Source of the DNA: Kluyveromyces lactis
Taxonomy: Eukaryota; Ascomycota; Saccharomycetes; Saccharomycetales; Saccharomycetaceae
DNA: 64,000 nucleotides
Assembly: GCF_000002515.2 (NCBI RefSeq)
Contig: NC_006042.1
Coordinates: forward strand, 2,480,001 to 2,544,000
Direction: 5' to 3'
The notes under the pieces were generated by a model. That model was not told where the DNA came from. It did not search any database and worked only from the letters and a program-made list of their open reading frames with translations. Positions 37,770 to 47,144 of this stretch are shown here, piece after piece; within the stretch, counting starts at the first letter, position 1; every line of letters starts with the position of its first letter. The position numbers and the translations under genes are program-made.

Positions 37770-39170
37770 ATGTTTGAAATGAACGACCATCACACGTCCG
37801 TTAACGGGAAAGGGCTTAGGAGTATGCTTATCGAAAAGTTTCATCAAAAGTTCTCACATGCGAAAGGTGCTGCTGCAACACAGCAGCATGTGGAGCCGCC
37901 ACAGCAACAGCAGATGGAACATCAGCAACACACGCATCCTCACATTTCAGTACCCCCCTCGCAGCCTTCAATAGATCCAGATGTTGAAATGGATCTCGAC
38001 CATGATGAATACAATATTACTGCCTCGTCCTCGGTAGACATAGTCTCCGAAAAGATGGGGATAGAGCATGACAATATCCGGAATACGAAGCCAAAACCTT
38101 TCTCGAAGCAGCTGAACTTGAATACAGATGCATCTACATGGTACGTGCTAGAACAACAGCAACAAGTTTCTACGCCAGTTATGACTCCTGTAAATCAGTC
38201 AGGGCCGCCTCACATATATACAAACAGACATGGAAGCATGTCATCTCTTGCCAGTTCTGTTTCAGAACTGGGATATTCAAATGGAAGACCTTCTACTGCC
38301 AATAATATCAGCTCTATTCCTGCACCATTTACCCCCCAGTTTGTCTCTTTATTATTGGAGGTTTACCTACAGGTCTGCTCAGATCCGACAGTCACTCCAT
38401 TCGATAGCAGTAACCCGCCTTCGGGGATTCTGCACCGGGTATCTAAAGTAGCAGTGGAAACAGCTGATGCTGATCAAGTTGATATCGGTCTGGAGAGAAA
38501 TTCGTGGTTGTTGACTTTAGTGAGACAGCGGTTGTTGAAAGAGGTGCGGAAAGAAAACTATCTTTCAAGAAACAGTTCTATCATATCACTACCTCCTGTT
38601 CCTCAGTTCGGAAACGAAGGAATGTCTAACAATATGCTACAGCAAAGTCCACAGGATTATTTCAATTGTCATTCTGCCGAAAGTACAAATTCTCCACCTT
38701 CTTCCTTTACTACGAACTATTACACTGGTTTGAACTCGCCATTCGAATCTAGACCATCGTCGCAGCAGTTGCAACAACCGTTACAACTATCACAAGGCAC
38801 TACGCAAGTTCCTCCTCAGAATCCAAAAGCTCTTGTCAGGTCACGAAACAATAGTTTCATTACAGCCGCTAGTAGATCAAGAAGTAACTCGTTCAAGATA
38901 CACCCACAATTGTCAAATACTATTAGTGGTGTACAGCCACCTGCTCTTCCCAATCTAACAAGGTCAAGATCCTCTAGTAATGCTCATTTCTTTCTTACTC
39001 CAACAAATTCTATCCCATCCCAATCATCTTTCCTAGCACAATCAACCGCAAGCGTAAATACTCTTTTGAACTCAACTTCAAATGCTACAAATACTGCTGC
39101 TGCTGGTCAACAGCCTGATGAACGAAACAATAGATTACCCACACATATAGAAAATGAATCCAATTTATAG
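37770..39170 (+). CDS. CIP1: Cip1-like G1 cyclin-CDK inhibitor
   Basis: A 466-residue, low-complexity protein rich in Gln, Ser, Pro and Asn. A conserved core at about residues 180-265 (PAPFTPQFVSLLLEVYLQVCSDPTVTPF, here abbreviated by its ends; then an RHRxx-like NSWLLTLVRQRLLKEVRKE segment) is the only ordered-looking part. Ser-rich motifs such as RSRNNSFITA and RSRSNSFK resemble kinase target sites. The position beside MRPS16 and RRP12 matches YPL014W, whose product Cip1 inhibits Cdc28-Cln2 at G1/S. The S. cerevisiae protein is shorter (381). The ATG at 37770 is used; a second ATG lies at 37779. The assignment relies mostly on gene order. Confidence 0.75.
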   Translation: MFEMNDHHTSVNGKGLRSMLIEKFHQKFSHAKGAAATQQHVEPPQQQQMEHQQHTHPHISVPPSQPSIDPDVEMDLDHDEYNITASSSVDIVSEKMGIEHDNIRNTKPKPFSKQLNLNTDASTWYVLEQQQQVSTPVMTPVNQSGPPHIYTNRHGSMSSLASSVSELGYSNGRPSTANNISSIPAPFTPQFVSLLLEVYLQVCSDPTVTPFDSSNPPSGILHRVSKVAVETADADQVDIGLERNSWLLTLVRQRLLKEVRKENYLSRNSSIISLPPVPQFGNEGMSNNMLQQSPQDYFNCHSAESTNSPPSSFTTNYYTGLNSPFESRPSSQQLQQPLQLSQGTTQVPPQNPKALVRSRNNSFITAASRSRSNSFKIHPQLSNTISGVQPPALPNLTRSRSSSNAHFFLTPTNSIPSQSSFLAQSTASVNTLLNSTSNATNTAAAGQQPDERNNRLPTHIENESNL

Positions 39171-39695
39171 TTGCACTGGAACACAATTTGACTCGATGTA
39201 ACATCATGAGCACTAATCTCCAATACAAACCTGAACATTACACCAAACATACCTATTAAATACTTGAGAAGTTAGACATTCACTCACTCATTCACAAAAA
39301 CATAACATAAACCATCTTTTTGTTCTTGTAATTTTGTTAATATTTATGAATTTTCGGAAATCACATAGTTTAACAGTCAGTATTCCTCGATGATACTTCC
39401 CTCATTCAGGGAAATATATGCTGATGACGATTATTATTATTGTGTAGAATTACCTGATAGCATCTTATATATGGTGATATGTAAATTTAATCACTTCAAT
39501 TTTACCGCATGGGGCCAAGCTGTTAAGTGTATGTAACTACTACATTGGTTTATGACCGGAAAAAGTGCCCGAATTCCTCTTATCAATTTAAGCCTATATA
39601 CATGAGTTCTTGACCGTAAGAAAGCCTTGGGAGATGGTGATTTATGCCCTGATTATTGATATACCGCTTTTAATACAGTAATCGGAACAGCTGGT
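39171..39695. other. Convergent CIP1 / MRPS16 3' region
   Basis: About 525 bp between convergent genes. No RNA gene is supported. It includes a CDEIII-like TTTCCGAAAATT on the minus strand (near 39350-39361), considered and rejected as a centromere element. Confidence 0.5.
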
Positions 39696-40058
39696 CTATT
39701 CTTCAAAGACTTCTTTCCTAGGTTCAATAACAACCCTACTACTTGTGTAGGTCTTTCCCCAATTTTCATCCAGGATTCCAGCTTTTCTCAATAGTCTTGT
39801 TACCGTATCACTAGGTTGAGCACCAACACCGATCCAGTATTTAGCTCTTCCGAAGTCTAATTCCACATCTTTAGTAGGAACAACACCTTGTTTAACCTCT
39901 TTCTTCGTTAATGGTTTTGGGATTGGGTTGTATGTTCCTAATACTTCAATTGGTTTCCTATTCAACGCCTTATGTTTGTTGGTAACAACTATGTTGTATA
40001 CTGGGGTATGTTTCCTTCCGAATCTAGCTAGTCTTATCCTCACCAAACCTTTCGTCAT
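39696..40058 (-). CDS. MRPS16: Mitochondrial ribosomal protein bS16m
   Basis: A 120-residue bacterial S16-type protein of the mitochondrial small ribosomal subunit. The start [16 protein letters not shown] matches the S16 fold, and the [12 protein letters not shown] and [24 protein letters not shown] segments are diagnostic. Size equals S. cerevisiae Mrps16 (121). It shares an upstream region with RRP12, and a TCACGTGA site lies about 177 bp upstream. Confidence 0.97.
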   Translation of the reverse strand: MTKGLVRIRLARFGRKHTPVYNIVVTNKHKALNRKPIEVLGTYNPIPKPLTKKEVKQGVVPTKDVELDFGRAKYWIGVGAQPSDTVTRLLRKAGILDENWGKTYTSSRVVIEPRKEVFEE

Positions 40059-40234
40059 GATTATTGTATTTCACCAAACTTGGCGTTAAATTCTGGTTTA
40101 AGAGACTTGGTTTACTCGCTCTGGTCGTCTTGATACATAATATGTTTGTCCTGTTATTACGCTTTTAATGTTGATTGAATTTTTTTTTCTATCTTTCGAA
40201 GGATTTTCAACACCAACTAAATAAAGCATGTCTA

Positions 40235-40242
40235 TCACGTGA
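40235..40242. promoter_or_regulatory. Cbf1-type E-box upstream of MRPS16
   Basis: Exact TCACGTGA palindrome 177 bp upstream of the MRPS16 start. Cbf1 binding is inferred from the motif. Confidence 0.45.
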
Positions 40243-40643
40243 TATAGGTGGGATATCTAACAGCCGTATGAGCAACATTCGTCTTAGGCGTTTATGGCGA
40301 CATTACAGCCTAATAGTATAGGAAGTTGATCTATGAGAAAGTATCTATAAGTGAGAAAGTGTTTATTTACTGGAGTTAGACTGACGGTGGGAATTAGTTT
40401 ACCAAAAATGCAGTCATATAAAACGACTTGGCATTACAAATAACATCGCATTCAGTAAAGAAAGTTAACGACACAAATAATGAAATAGTATGTTCTTGAA
40501 CCCGTTTAGCAGACGCATATATACAGAGTTGGCATATATTAACCAAAATTTATTTACTTTTTATTCTCTGCTTTCTTCATTGCCTCACGATCCTTGCTGC
40601 TTCATCACTAAGGGCTTAAAAAGAAATTTTTCACAAGCTGTAT

Positions 40644-40672
40644 AAAATTTTCAATCTAGCTCATCTCATCGC
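40644..40672 (+). promoter_or_regulatory. RRPE and PAC ribosome-biogenesis elements of RRP12
   Basis: AAAATTTTCA at 40644-40653 matches the RRPE element (reverse complement TGAAAATTTT). CTCATCGC at 40665-40672 is the reverse complement of the PAC core GCGATGAG. They are 11 bp apart and about 110 bp upstream of the ATG, the usual arrangement in ribosome-biogenesis genes, bound by Stb3 and Dot6/Tod6 in S. cerevisiae. Confidence 0.75.
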
Positions 40673-40781
40673 TCATCTCATCTAACAAGTAGAGACGAGT
40701 TATAATCAACAACACCTCAGAAAAGAGAATTACTGAGTTTAACTTGGGATTGAAAACTGACAAGCGAACAAATTGTGCAAT

Positions 40782-43700
40782 ATGGGTCCTGAACAAGCGT
40801 CCAAGCTTCTTGAACTTGAAGATAAGCTTGCTAAAATCAGAGGACAATCTACATCAAAACTAGAGAATCAGAAGCACATTGCCATAATCTTGGCTGCTAT
40901 TGAAGAAAATATTAATGAGCAAGAGGCAATTAATAAGAACATCGTGAATTATCTTATTTCTTTGATGTCCTTGCTGGATCAAACTATCGATACAGAAACT
41001 GCGGCCATTAAAGATCTACAATTAGCAACATCAACGATGTATTTGTTGGACATCATTTTTCATTATACACCAAAGAAAATATTAAAGAGCAGGTTTGCTG
41101 ATATTTTGATTAAAGTTGCCCCATGTATTACTGATGAAAAGGCTAACGCTCCTTTGATCAAATCCGCTCTTGGTTGTTTAGAAGCTTTGTTAATTGCCCA
41201 GGATACGCAAACGTGGAATAACACTCAAAATTTAAAGGTGACTCCAACAAGAGGTTTGGATGGTCTACTTGAGCTATCTCTAGATCCAAGACCAAAAGTA
41301 AGGAAGAGAGCACAGGATGCAATTACCAACATTCTAAAAAACCCTCCACCTGGTCCAACAGCAGAACACGTCGCATCACCTTTGATCTCAGCATTCGCTA
41401 TTAATGCATTGGTATCCATCCTTGATGAATCTGCAACGATTTCCAATAAGAAGCTAAGAGCAATGGGAGGTGCAAGTGAATTGAACTCCAAAATCATTCA
41501 TATTTTGAAACTTTTGAGCAATATAATATCAACAAATCAATGGCCAACTGCGCATGTGGAAAAACTCTGTGATCTGCTATTGGAAGTTTGTAAAACCTCG
41601 GACCAATTTTTGGTATCTAATTCTTTTAACTGTTTTGAGGTTCTATTCCAGTCTATGGCCGAGTCTTCAGTCTCATCTGGCTTAGCGGAGAATAAATTCA
41701 TGAAAGCCCTTGATGTCATTTTTTCATTAAAACCATCCCAAAATGATACACATTTGGCAGCAGCCTGGATTGCAGTCGTCGCTAAAGGTATCAGCACATA
41801 TGCGATTCACGATCCATTAAAGTGTTTTGTTAAGATTCCTGAAGTTTTCAGAACTTTATCATTTTACCTATCAAGTGAGATTCCAGATATCTACTTTAGC
41901 GCAGCACAATGTTTAATCGCTATTGTCACTGACGCAATCAAATCAGAAATTTTGTTGTATCCACCTTCCGTTTCCGCTGAGCACTTTGAAGCAGTTGATG
42001 AAGTTATTCAAGAGTTGTCTGAGATATTTGTGGATCTATTATCTATTAAATACACACATTGTGCTAAGGCAGTGTTAAATGTTTTGACGGCTACTTTCAA
42101 AAAGTTGAAATATAGAGCCAATCCAGATTTTATCAAACCTCTAGAGATTGTAGGCAGTTGGAGAACAGATGAACAAAACTTCTTGGACTTGAGATCCGAG
42201 GCAGAAAACGTTATCGGTGGGGCTATAGAAGCTATTGGTGTAGATGCTGTACTAGGATGTTTACCACTAAATTTAATTAGTCCATCTACATCAAAACCGG
42301 GAAGGGCCTGGTTGTTACCAATATTAAGAGACTCCATCCAGAATTCTACGTTAAATACATTTTTCAAAGAGTTTTTACCTCTTATCAAACATTTCGAATC
42401 TCAATTCGATAAATTTGGTAAAGAATCTGTTCAGTTAAAGGTATATCAAACTGTTGTAGATCAAATCTGGTCTTTATTGCCACCATTCTGTGATTTGCCA
42501 ACCGATTTGACTGAAGCTTTTTCTGATGAGGTGGCTGCTGAATTGTCTGGTTTGTTATATTCCCACGTTGAACTTAGAACGACTATTTGTCGTGCTCTAA
42601 GAAATCTCGTCGAAAGTAATCTAGTATATCAAAAAAACTCAACTACAGATTCGCTTCTTTTGCAACACTTTTCCATAGAAAGTGCTACGAACAGTTTAGA
42701 ATACTTGTCTACCAAATCTTCTAATATGTTAGCGGTGCTCTTCAATGTTTATACTCAAACCGCTCCAAACGCCAGAGGATATATCCTTGAGACAATTGAT
42801 TCTTATCTGCAAATAACAAAGAAAGAAGACCTTGCACAAACATTTAATAATGTATGTGGGCTCTTGAATACTGCTCTTCAAGAAGAAGCTAAAAAGAACA
42901 ACAATGAAATGTCTGCTACTTTGCTCGATTTAGTTATCGCGATGGTAAAATATGTTCCACCTTCCTCATATGGTGCCCTCTTTGCTATTTTCAATTCCAT
43001 CGTCAACTCAGAAAATGCATTATTCCAAAAGAGAGCATACCGTATTATTCATAAACTTTCAGAAATCGAAGAAGGTTCCGATGCCATCACGAATTTCATA
43101 TCTGATATTGAAAATGTCATGTTGAACAGCGCATCAACTGTTCACACTTCCTCTAAATCAGCAAGGTTGGCGGCAATTAGAACTCTCGTAAATTTACTTC
43201 CACCTACTCAACTAGGATTTATTGTTCAGGTTGTGGCAGAAGTCATATTGTGTACCAAAGATGTCAACGAAAAATCCCGTGAGACGGCTTTTGAAATTCT
43301 TATCCAAATGGCTAACAAAATGGATAGTTCAGAGGGTGTTATCAAACTTTCCTGCATTCCAAATTATGACCCCAACACTCCAGACCAACCCTCTTCCGTT
43401 GCTGAATTTTTCAGAATTATTTCAGCTGGTTTAATTGGGGAATCGCAACATATGGTAAGCGCAACAATCACCGCATATTCTTGTTTGGTTTTCGAGTTTA
43501 AAGATAAAGTTGATGTTGATGTTCTCTTAGAAATTTATGACACAATCGAACTATATTTAACCTCTAATTCAAGAGAGATTGTCAAAAGTGCGATTGGTTT
43601 TGCAAAAGTTTGCTGTTTAGGTCTCAATGATGAAGTCATGAAGCCTAAAGTTCCAGAATTACTTCCTAAATTATTACGTTGGTCTCATGAACATACTGGC

Positions 43701-44432
43701 CATTTCAAGGCAAAGGTTAAGCACATCATAGAAAGATTGATTAGGAGATTTGGATACGATTATATTGAGTCAATATTCCCAGAAGAAGACTTGAGATTGC
43801 TTGCCAATATCAGAAAGTCTCGTAACAGAAGTATTCGTAAACGAGATGAAGGCGAAGAAGAAGCGCCAGCGCAAGCTGCTCCTTCAAATAAGTCGTCTAG
43901 ATTCATGTCCGCCCTTGATGAAGCTCTATATTCTTCTGAAGAAGAGAGTGAAGATGAAGACAAAAACAATACAAAATCTGATAGAAGAAAGAAGGGTTCT
44001 AAACAATTCATTGTCGAGTCGAAGGAGACCCCATTAGATTTATTGGACTCTCAAACATTGGCGCATATTTCCTCGACTAGACCAAAATCAAATAAAAATG
44101 AAAGAAGAAGGATTGTCGATGATGAAGTGTTCAGCTTTGATGCAGAAGGTAAGTTGGTTATGAAAAACGATAGGAGAAGAGGAGAAAATAACAATGAAGA
44201 TCCGTTAGAGGCTATTACCAGTGGTGTTAATGCATACTTAGATGCTGTCAAACAAGGTCCAGTAAAGGGTCAAAAGAACAGACTAAAATTCAAAAAAGGA
44301 TCCAGAGCTGGCAATGAGGATGATTTCAGTGATGATGAACAGGAAACCAAGCTACCAAAAACAAAACCAGCTGAAAAGGGAAGAATTGGTAAAAAATCCA
44401 ATGGTAGATTTAAAAACAAGAGGAGATTATAA
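40782..44432 (+). CDS. RRP12: Ribosome export/assembly factor Rrp12
   Basis: A 1216-residue HEAT-repeat protein of the NUC173 family that accompanies pre-40S and pre-60S particles and aids nuclear export and rRNA processing. The whole length to about residue 1000 is helical repeat. The tail is highly charged, with acidic clusters (SSEEESEDEDKNN, DDFSDDEQE) and basic runs ending GRFKNKRRL, a likely nuclear localisation signal. S. cerevisiae Rrp12 has 1228 residues. The ATG at 40782 is used rather than the TTG three codons earlier. Promoter elements fit co-regulation with ribosome biogenesis. Confidence 0.95.
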   Translation: MGPEQASKLLELEDKLAKIRGQSTSKLENQKHIAIILAAIEENINEQEAINKNIVNYLISLMSLLDQTIDTETAAIKDLQLATSTMYLLDIIFHYTPKKILKSRFADILIKVAPCITDEKANAPLIKSALGCLEALLIAQDTQTWNNTQNLKVTPTRGLDGLLELSLDPRPKVRKRAQDAITNILKNPPPGPTAEHVASPLISAFAINALVSILDESATISNKKLRAMGGASELNSKIIHILKLLSNIISTNQWPTAHVEKLCDLLLEVCKTSDQFLVSNSFNCFEVLFQSMAESSVSSGLAENKFMKALDVIFSLKPSQNDTHLAAAWIAVVAKGISTYAIHDPLKCFVKIPEVFRTLSFYLSSEIPDIYFSAAQCLIAIVTDAIKSEILLYPPSVSAEHFEAVDEVIQELSEIFVDLLSIKYTHCAKAVLNVLTATFKKLKYRANPDFIKPLEIVGSWRTDEQNFLDLRSEAENVIGGAIEAIGVDAVLGCLPLNLISPSTSKPGRAWLLPILRDSIQNSTLNTFFKEFLPLIKHFESQFDKFGKESVQLKVYQTVVDQIWSLLPPFCDLPTDLTEAFSDEVAAELSGLLYSHVELRTTICRALRNLVESNLVYQKNSTTDSLLLQHFSIESATNSLEYLSTKSSNMLAVLFNVYTQTAPNARGYILETIDSYLQITKKEDLAQTFNNVCGLLNTALQEEAKKNNNEMSATLLDLVIAMVKYVPPSSYGALFAIFNSIVNSENALFQKRAYRIIHKLSEIEEGSDAITNFISDIENVMLNSASTVHTSSKSARLAAIRTLVNLLPPTQLGFIVQVVAEVILCTKDVNEKSRETAFEILIQMANKMDSSEGVIKLSCIPNYDPNTPDQPSSVAEFFRIISAGLIGESQHMVSATITAYSCLVFEFKDKVDVDVLLEIYDTIELYLTSNSREIVKSAIGFAKVCCLGLNDEVMKPKVPELLPKLLRWSHEHTGHFKAKVKHIIERLIRRFGYDYIESIFPEEDLRLLANIRKSRNRSIRKRDEGEEEAPAQAAPSNKSSRFMSALDEALYSSEEESEDEDKNNTKSDRRKKGSKQFIVESKETPLDLLDSQTLAHISSTRPKSNKNERRRIVDDEVFSFDAEGKLVMKNDRRRGENNNEDPLEAITSGVNAYLDAVKQGPVKGQKNRLKFKKGSRAGNEDDFSDDEQETKLPKTKPAEKGRIGKKSNGRFKNKRRL

Positions 44433-44624
44433 ATCACTTTTACCTGATATGCACTGCAACGCCCTAGCCCATTTATCAATTTGATAGTTGTATATAGATG
44501 TATAGTAGAATAGACAAAATCGGAACCAAAAGATTGTTACATGTGATTGATTTGAAAACAATCGAGTGAGAGTGCGATTGTTTTGTCGTAAACATGAACT
44601 AATTTTGTGTTAAACAAATTATAT

Positions 44625-45674
44625 TTATATATCGTATGCGTGTCCAAAATCCAAAGATGCCCTTCTTTCAAATGTATTTTGCATGTCCTCCATTTCGTCT
44701 AACTCTGTGGTAACTACATTGCCTAAAGTTAAGCCTCCCGTTCCAGAGGTCTCAAAATCATAATCCGTTTTATCAATATCGGTGTAGTCTTGCTGATCTT
44801 CCTCCGTATGGAGGGGTTCAAGTAAATCGTCAATATTCTCATCTTCATATGAAACAACTATGTTTTCTAACTTGTTATTTGGGTTACCGATAGGTAACTT
44901 TGAGATGAGTCTTTTCAGAACTATTTGCTCTGCTGCGTCTTCAGTACTTTCCTCTTTTCCTTCTTCATCTTCGTTAATTTCGATTCCAACTGGAATGCAT
45001 GAATTGGTAATGATAGGTCGACTTCGGCTTAGTTTAGAGTATTTTAATCCAGGAATTGACGGTAACGAAATGAGATCTTGAGGAAGTTTCCCCGACTTCC
45101 TCTTCGCAAGTTCTAATTTTTGTGATGTCAACATGAATTGTATCCAGTCATCCATATCCCCGTTGTTTATCATTGCTTCCACCAATTCTGTCTCATCATC
45201 TCCATCGTTAGGCTTTTTGTCCGATGTATTCAGCTGGTTGATATACTCCGGAATCATTGACAATGGTTTACTAGTTTTATCACCAACTTTCAACAGGTCT
45301 GGACTTGGGGTACTGATAACTCGTGCTTCTGTTGTTGCGGGATCTTGAAGTAACCATCTTTTAAACTGTTGCATACCTTCATCGCCTGCCACGGACGGGT
45401 TTTCATCGTAAACATCCAGTAGGTTCATTGGTTTAAATACGCCGATATTGAGCATTCCTTGGGTAATATCTTGAAGGGACACTTCTTCATCTAAATCACG
45501 GCGATCCAGAGTAAGTTTCCGTATTTCTTGAATCATCAGTTCTAGATATCTCACATATAAATCAGTAAAAAGATTAACTGTCCCCATTTTGGCTCTATCG
45601 AAGCCATGTGCCCTTAAAAGGTGTATCATTGAAATTCGCAGCAGCGAAAAGTAAAAACTTTCATCAGTGGTCAT
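44625..45674 (-). CDS. TAF3: TFIID subunit Taf3
   Basis: A 349-residue TFIID component. The N-terminal 80 residues form a histone-fold (FYFSLLRISMIHLLRAHGFD, then a second helix around LYVRYLELMIQEIRKL) that pairs with Taf10. The remainder is acidic and apparently disordered. As in S. cerevisiae (353 residues), no PHD finger is seen, unlike animal TAF3. It is convergent with RRP12 and divergent from RET3, as in the YPL010-YPL012 order. Confidence 0.9.
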   Translation of the reverse strand: MTTDESFYFSLLRISMIHLLRAHGFDRAKMGTVNLFTDLYVRYLELMIQEIRKLTLDRRDLDEEVSLQDITQGMLNIGVFKPMNLLDVYDENPSVAGDEGMQQFKRWLLQDPATTEARVISTPSPDLLKVGDKTSKPLSMIPEYINQLNTSDKKPNDGDDETELVEAMINNGDMDDWIQFMLTSQKLELAKRKSGKLPQDLISLPSIPGLKYSKLSRSRPIITNSCIPVGIEINEDEEGKEESTEDAAEQIVLKRLISKLPIGNPNNKLENIVVSYEDENIDDLLEPLHTEEDQQDYTDIDKTDYDFETSGTGGLTLGNVVTTELDEMEDMQNTFERRASLDFGHAYDI

Positions 45675-46332
45675 AATTGTGAGGAGCTGAGTAAAGCAAT
45701 AACACTTTGCTTGCTCAATGCTTAGAGCGTAGAATATACAAAATACTGCAAAGTCTTTGCAATTGGCCGGTATTTAACTTATGATAAATAAATCAAAGTA
45801 AATACTGCTTAGTAAATCAATCAGTGTCCTCGAAGCTCAGTACTGGTTGCATTCTGCATCGAACGAACCCCACAATAGACAGTTTTCGTTAATGTATAGT
45901 ATTTGCATGGCTAACCTACTTATCAGACAGTAAAAGTTACAAGTTCCTTCTGTGTTTTCCATTACCCGGAAACAAATCACGTGATAAGAGATTCGATCAA
46001 ACACTTGCTGTTTGGCGTTACTGGAGCATAAATCCGTATTCAATGATATCAACAGGCTTTCATTGCCATGGAGCTTTTTACATGGACAGCTTTACAAGAC
46101 ATCCAAAGAAGGCTACTGATTCTAATTACAGGAATGGGCAATGGTTGAGAGCTGAATTCTGCCTCTCTCGAGCGCAGTTCCTATTTGTCCTATATCTTGT
46201 CAACTGCAAATTTGGAATTTTCGCGTACCGCCAAACCAGCACTTCCCTCCTGAGACAGTAAACCATTGCATCAGTACTGAATAACACGAATAGCATACCC
46301 TGGAAGTAACCAAGAAGAAAAACATAAACAAC
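45675..46332. other. Divergent TAF3 / RET3 promoter region
   Basis: About 660 bp with adjacent Reb1- and Cbf1-type sites at 45962-45984 (separate entry). A 72-codon frame starting at 46043 shows no recognisable feature and is probably chance. Confidence 0.5.
45962..45984. promoter_or_regulatory. Adjacent Reb1 and Cbf1 type sites in the TAF3/RET3 promoter
   Basis: TTACCCGG (45962-45969) and TCACGTGA (45977-45984) are separated by seven bases, roughly in the middle of the divergent region. Both factors are general regulators that clear nucleosomes, so this fits a shared nucleosome-free region. Confidence 0.55.
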
Positions 46333-46902
46333 ATGGTTAACTTATCTCTATACACAGTTAAAGCTGTGTTGATTTTGGATGGAGAAGGAAGAAGACTTTA
46401 CTCGAAATACTTCCATCCACCACACGAAGAAATTTCTGCAGATTCTCTTGCATCCAGCTTAAAGAAGCAAAAAGAGTTCGAATCTAACCTATTTGCTAAA
46501 ACTCATGGGCAGAATTCAGACATTATGATATCAGACGATCTATTAGTTATTTACAGAGAATATGTCGATGTTTCGATATATCTGATCGGTGCAATCGACG
46601 AAAACGAAATTGTTTTGCAAGAAGCATTCAACGGGTTCAAAGATTCCCTAGAATTGATATTGGATACAGGTATTGACAAGAGGAGTGTTCAGGAACATTA
46701 TGACATGGTGGTTCTAGCAATTGATGAATTGATTGATGATGGTATTATCTTAGAAACTGATCCAGCCACAATTGCCTCTAGAGTGACGAAACCGCCTTCA
46801 AAGGATATCCCATTGAATATAGAATTGAATGAAAAGGGTTTGCTAAGCGCGTGGGGCTTTGCCAAGAGTAAATTGGCTGAAAGATTACAGCAGGGCTTGT
46901 AA
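46333..46902 (+). CDS. RET3: Coatomer zeta subunit Ret3
   Basis: A 189-residue zeta-COP subunit of the COPI coat that drives Golgi-to-ER retrieval. The longin-type fold begins at once (SLYTVKAVLILDGEGRRLYSKYF), and the VYREYVDVSIYLIGAIDENE region and GFKDSLELIL helix match the family. Its size is identical to the S. cerevisiae protein (189). The C-terminal extension ends in an amphipathic helix (LAERLQQGL). Confidence 0.96.
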   Translation: MVNLSLYTVKAVLILDGEGRRLYSKYFHPPHEEISADSLASSLKKQKEFESNLFAKTHGQNSDIMISDDLLVIYREYVDVSIYLIGAIDENEIVLQEAFNGFKDSLELILDTGIDKRSVQEHYDMVVLAIDELIDDGIILETDPATIASRVTKPPSKDIPLNIELNEKGLLSAWGFAKSKLAERLQQGL

Positions 46903-47144
46903 GCTTCTCCTCATTTTCCAGATTTCTTTTATAATCAGACACATATGTTTACCATCGATATGTAAATACTGTGTGAATGTCTTTGCCTCTTCTAATAAAG
47001 ATGAAACTAAGATAAATATAAATATGAAATACAGTACTTTCACTTTATATGCTAATTAGTTGATTTTAATATGACAGCGTGAAAACTATTCGATTGGTCA
47101 AACATATCTCTGAATGATAAGAATTTGCTTGATATTTTTTGTCA

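Larger units (their letters stand above)
40059..40781. other. Divergent MRPS16 / RRP12 promoter region
   Basis: About 720 bp. It holds a TCACGTGA site on the MRPS16 side and an RRPE plus PAC pair on the RRP12 side (separate entries), embedded in a short TCATC-repeat tract at 40661-40681. No gene seen. Confidence 0.6.

Noticed and set aside
39343-39375. Minus-strand TGATTTCCGAAAATT resembles the centromere element CDEIII
   Set aside because: The sequence where CDEII and CDEI should follow (about 39370-39550) is not strongly AT-rich and has no RTCACRTG at the expected distance, so it is not a point centromere.
39430-39475. TGATGA ... CTGA with short flanking complementarity, like a C/D box snoRNA
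   Set aside because: The boxes are under 40 bases apart, too short for a guide snoRNA, and the C box lacks the purine.
46043-46261. 72-codon ATG frame before RET3
   Set aside because: No domain, poor composition and position within the RET3 leader or promoter.
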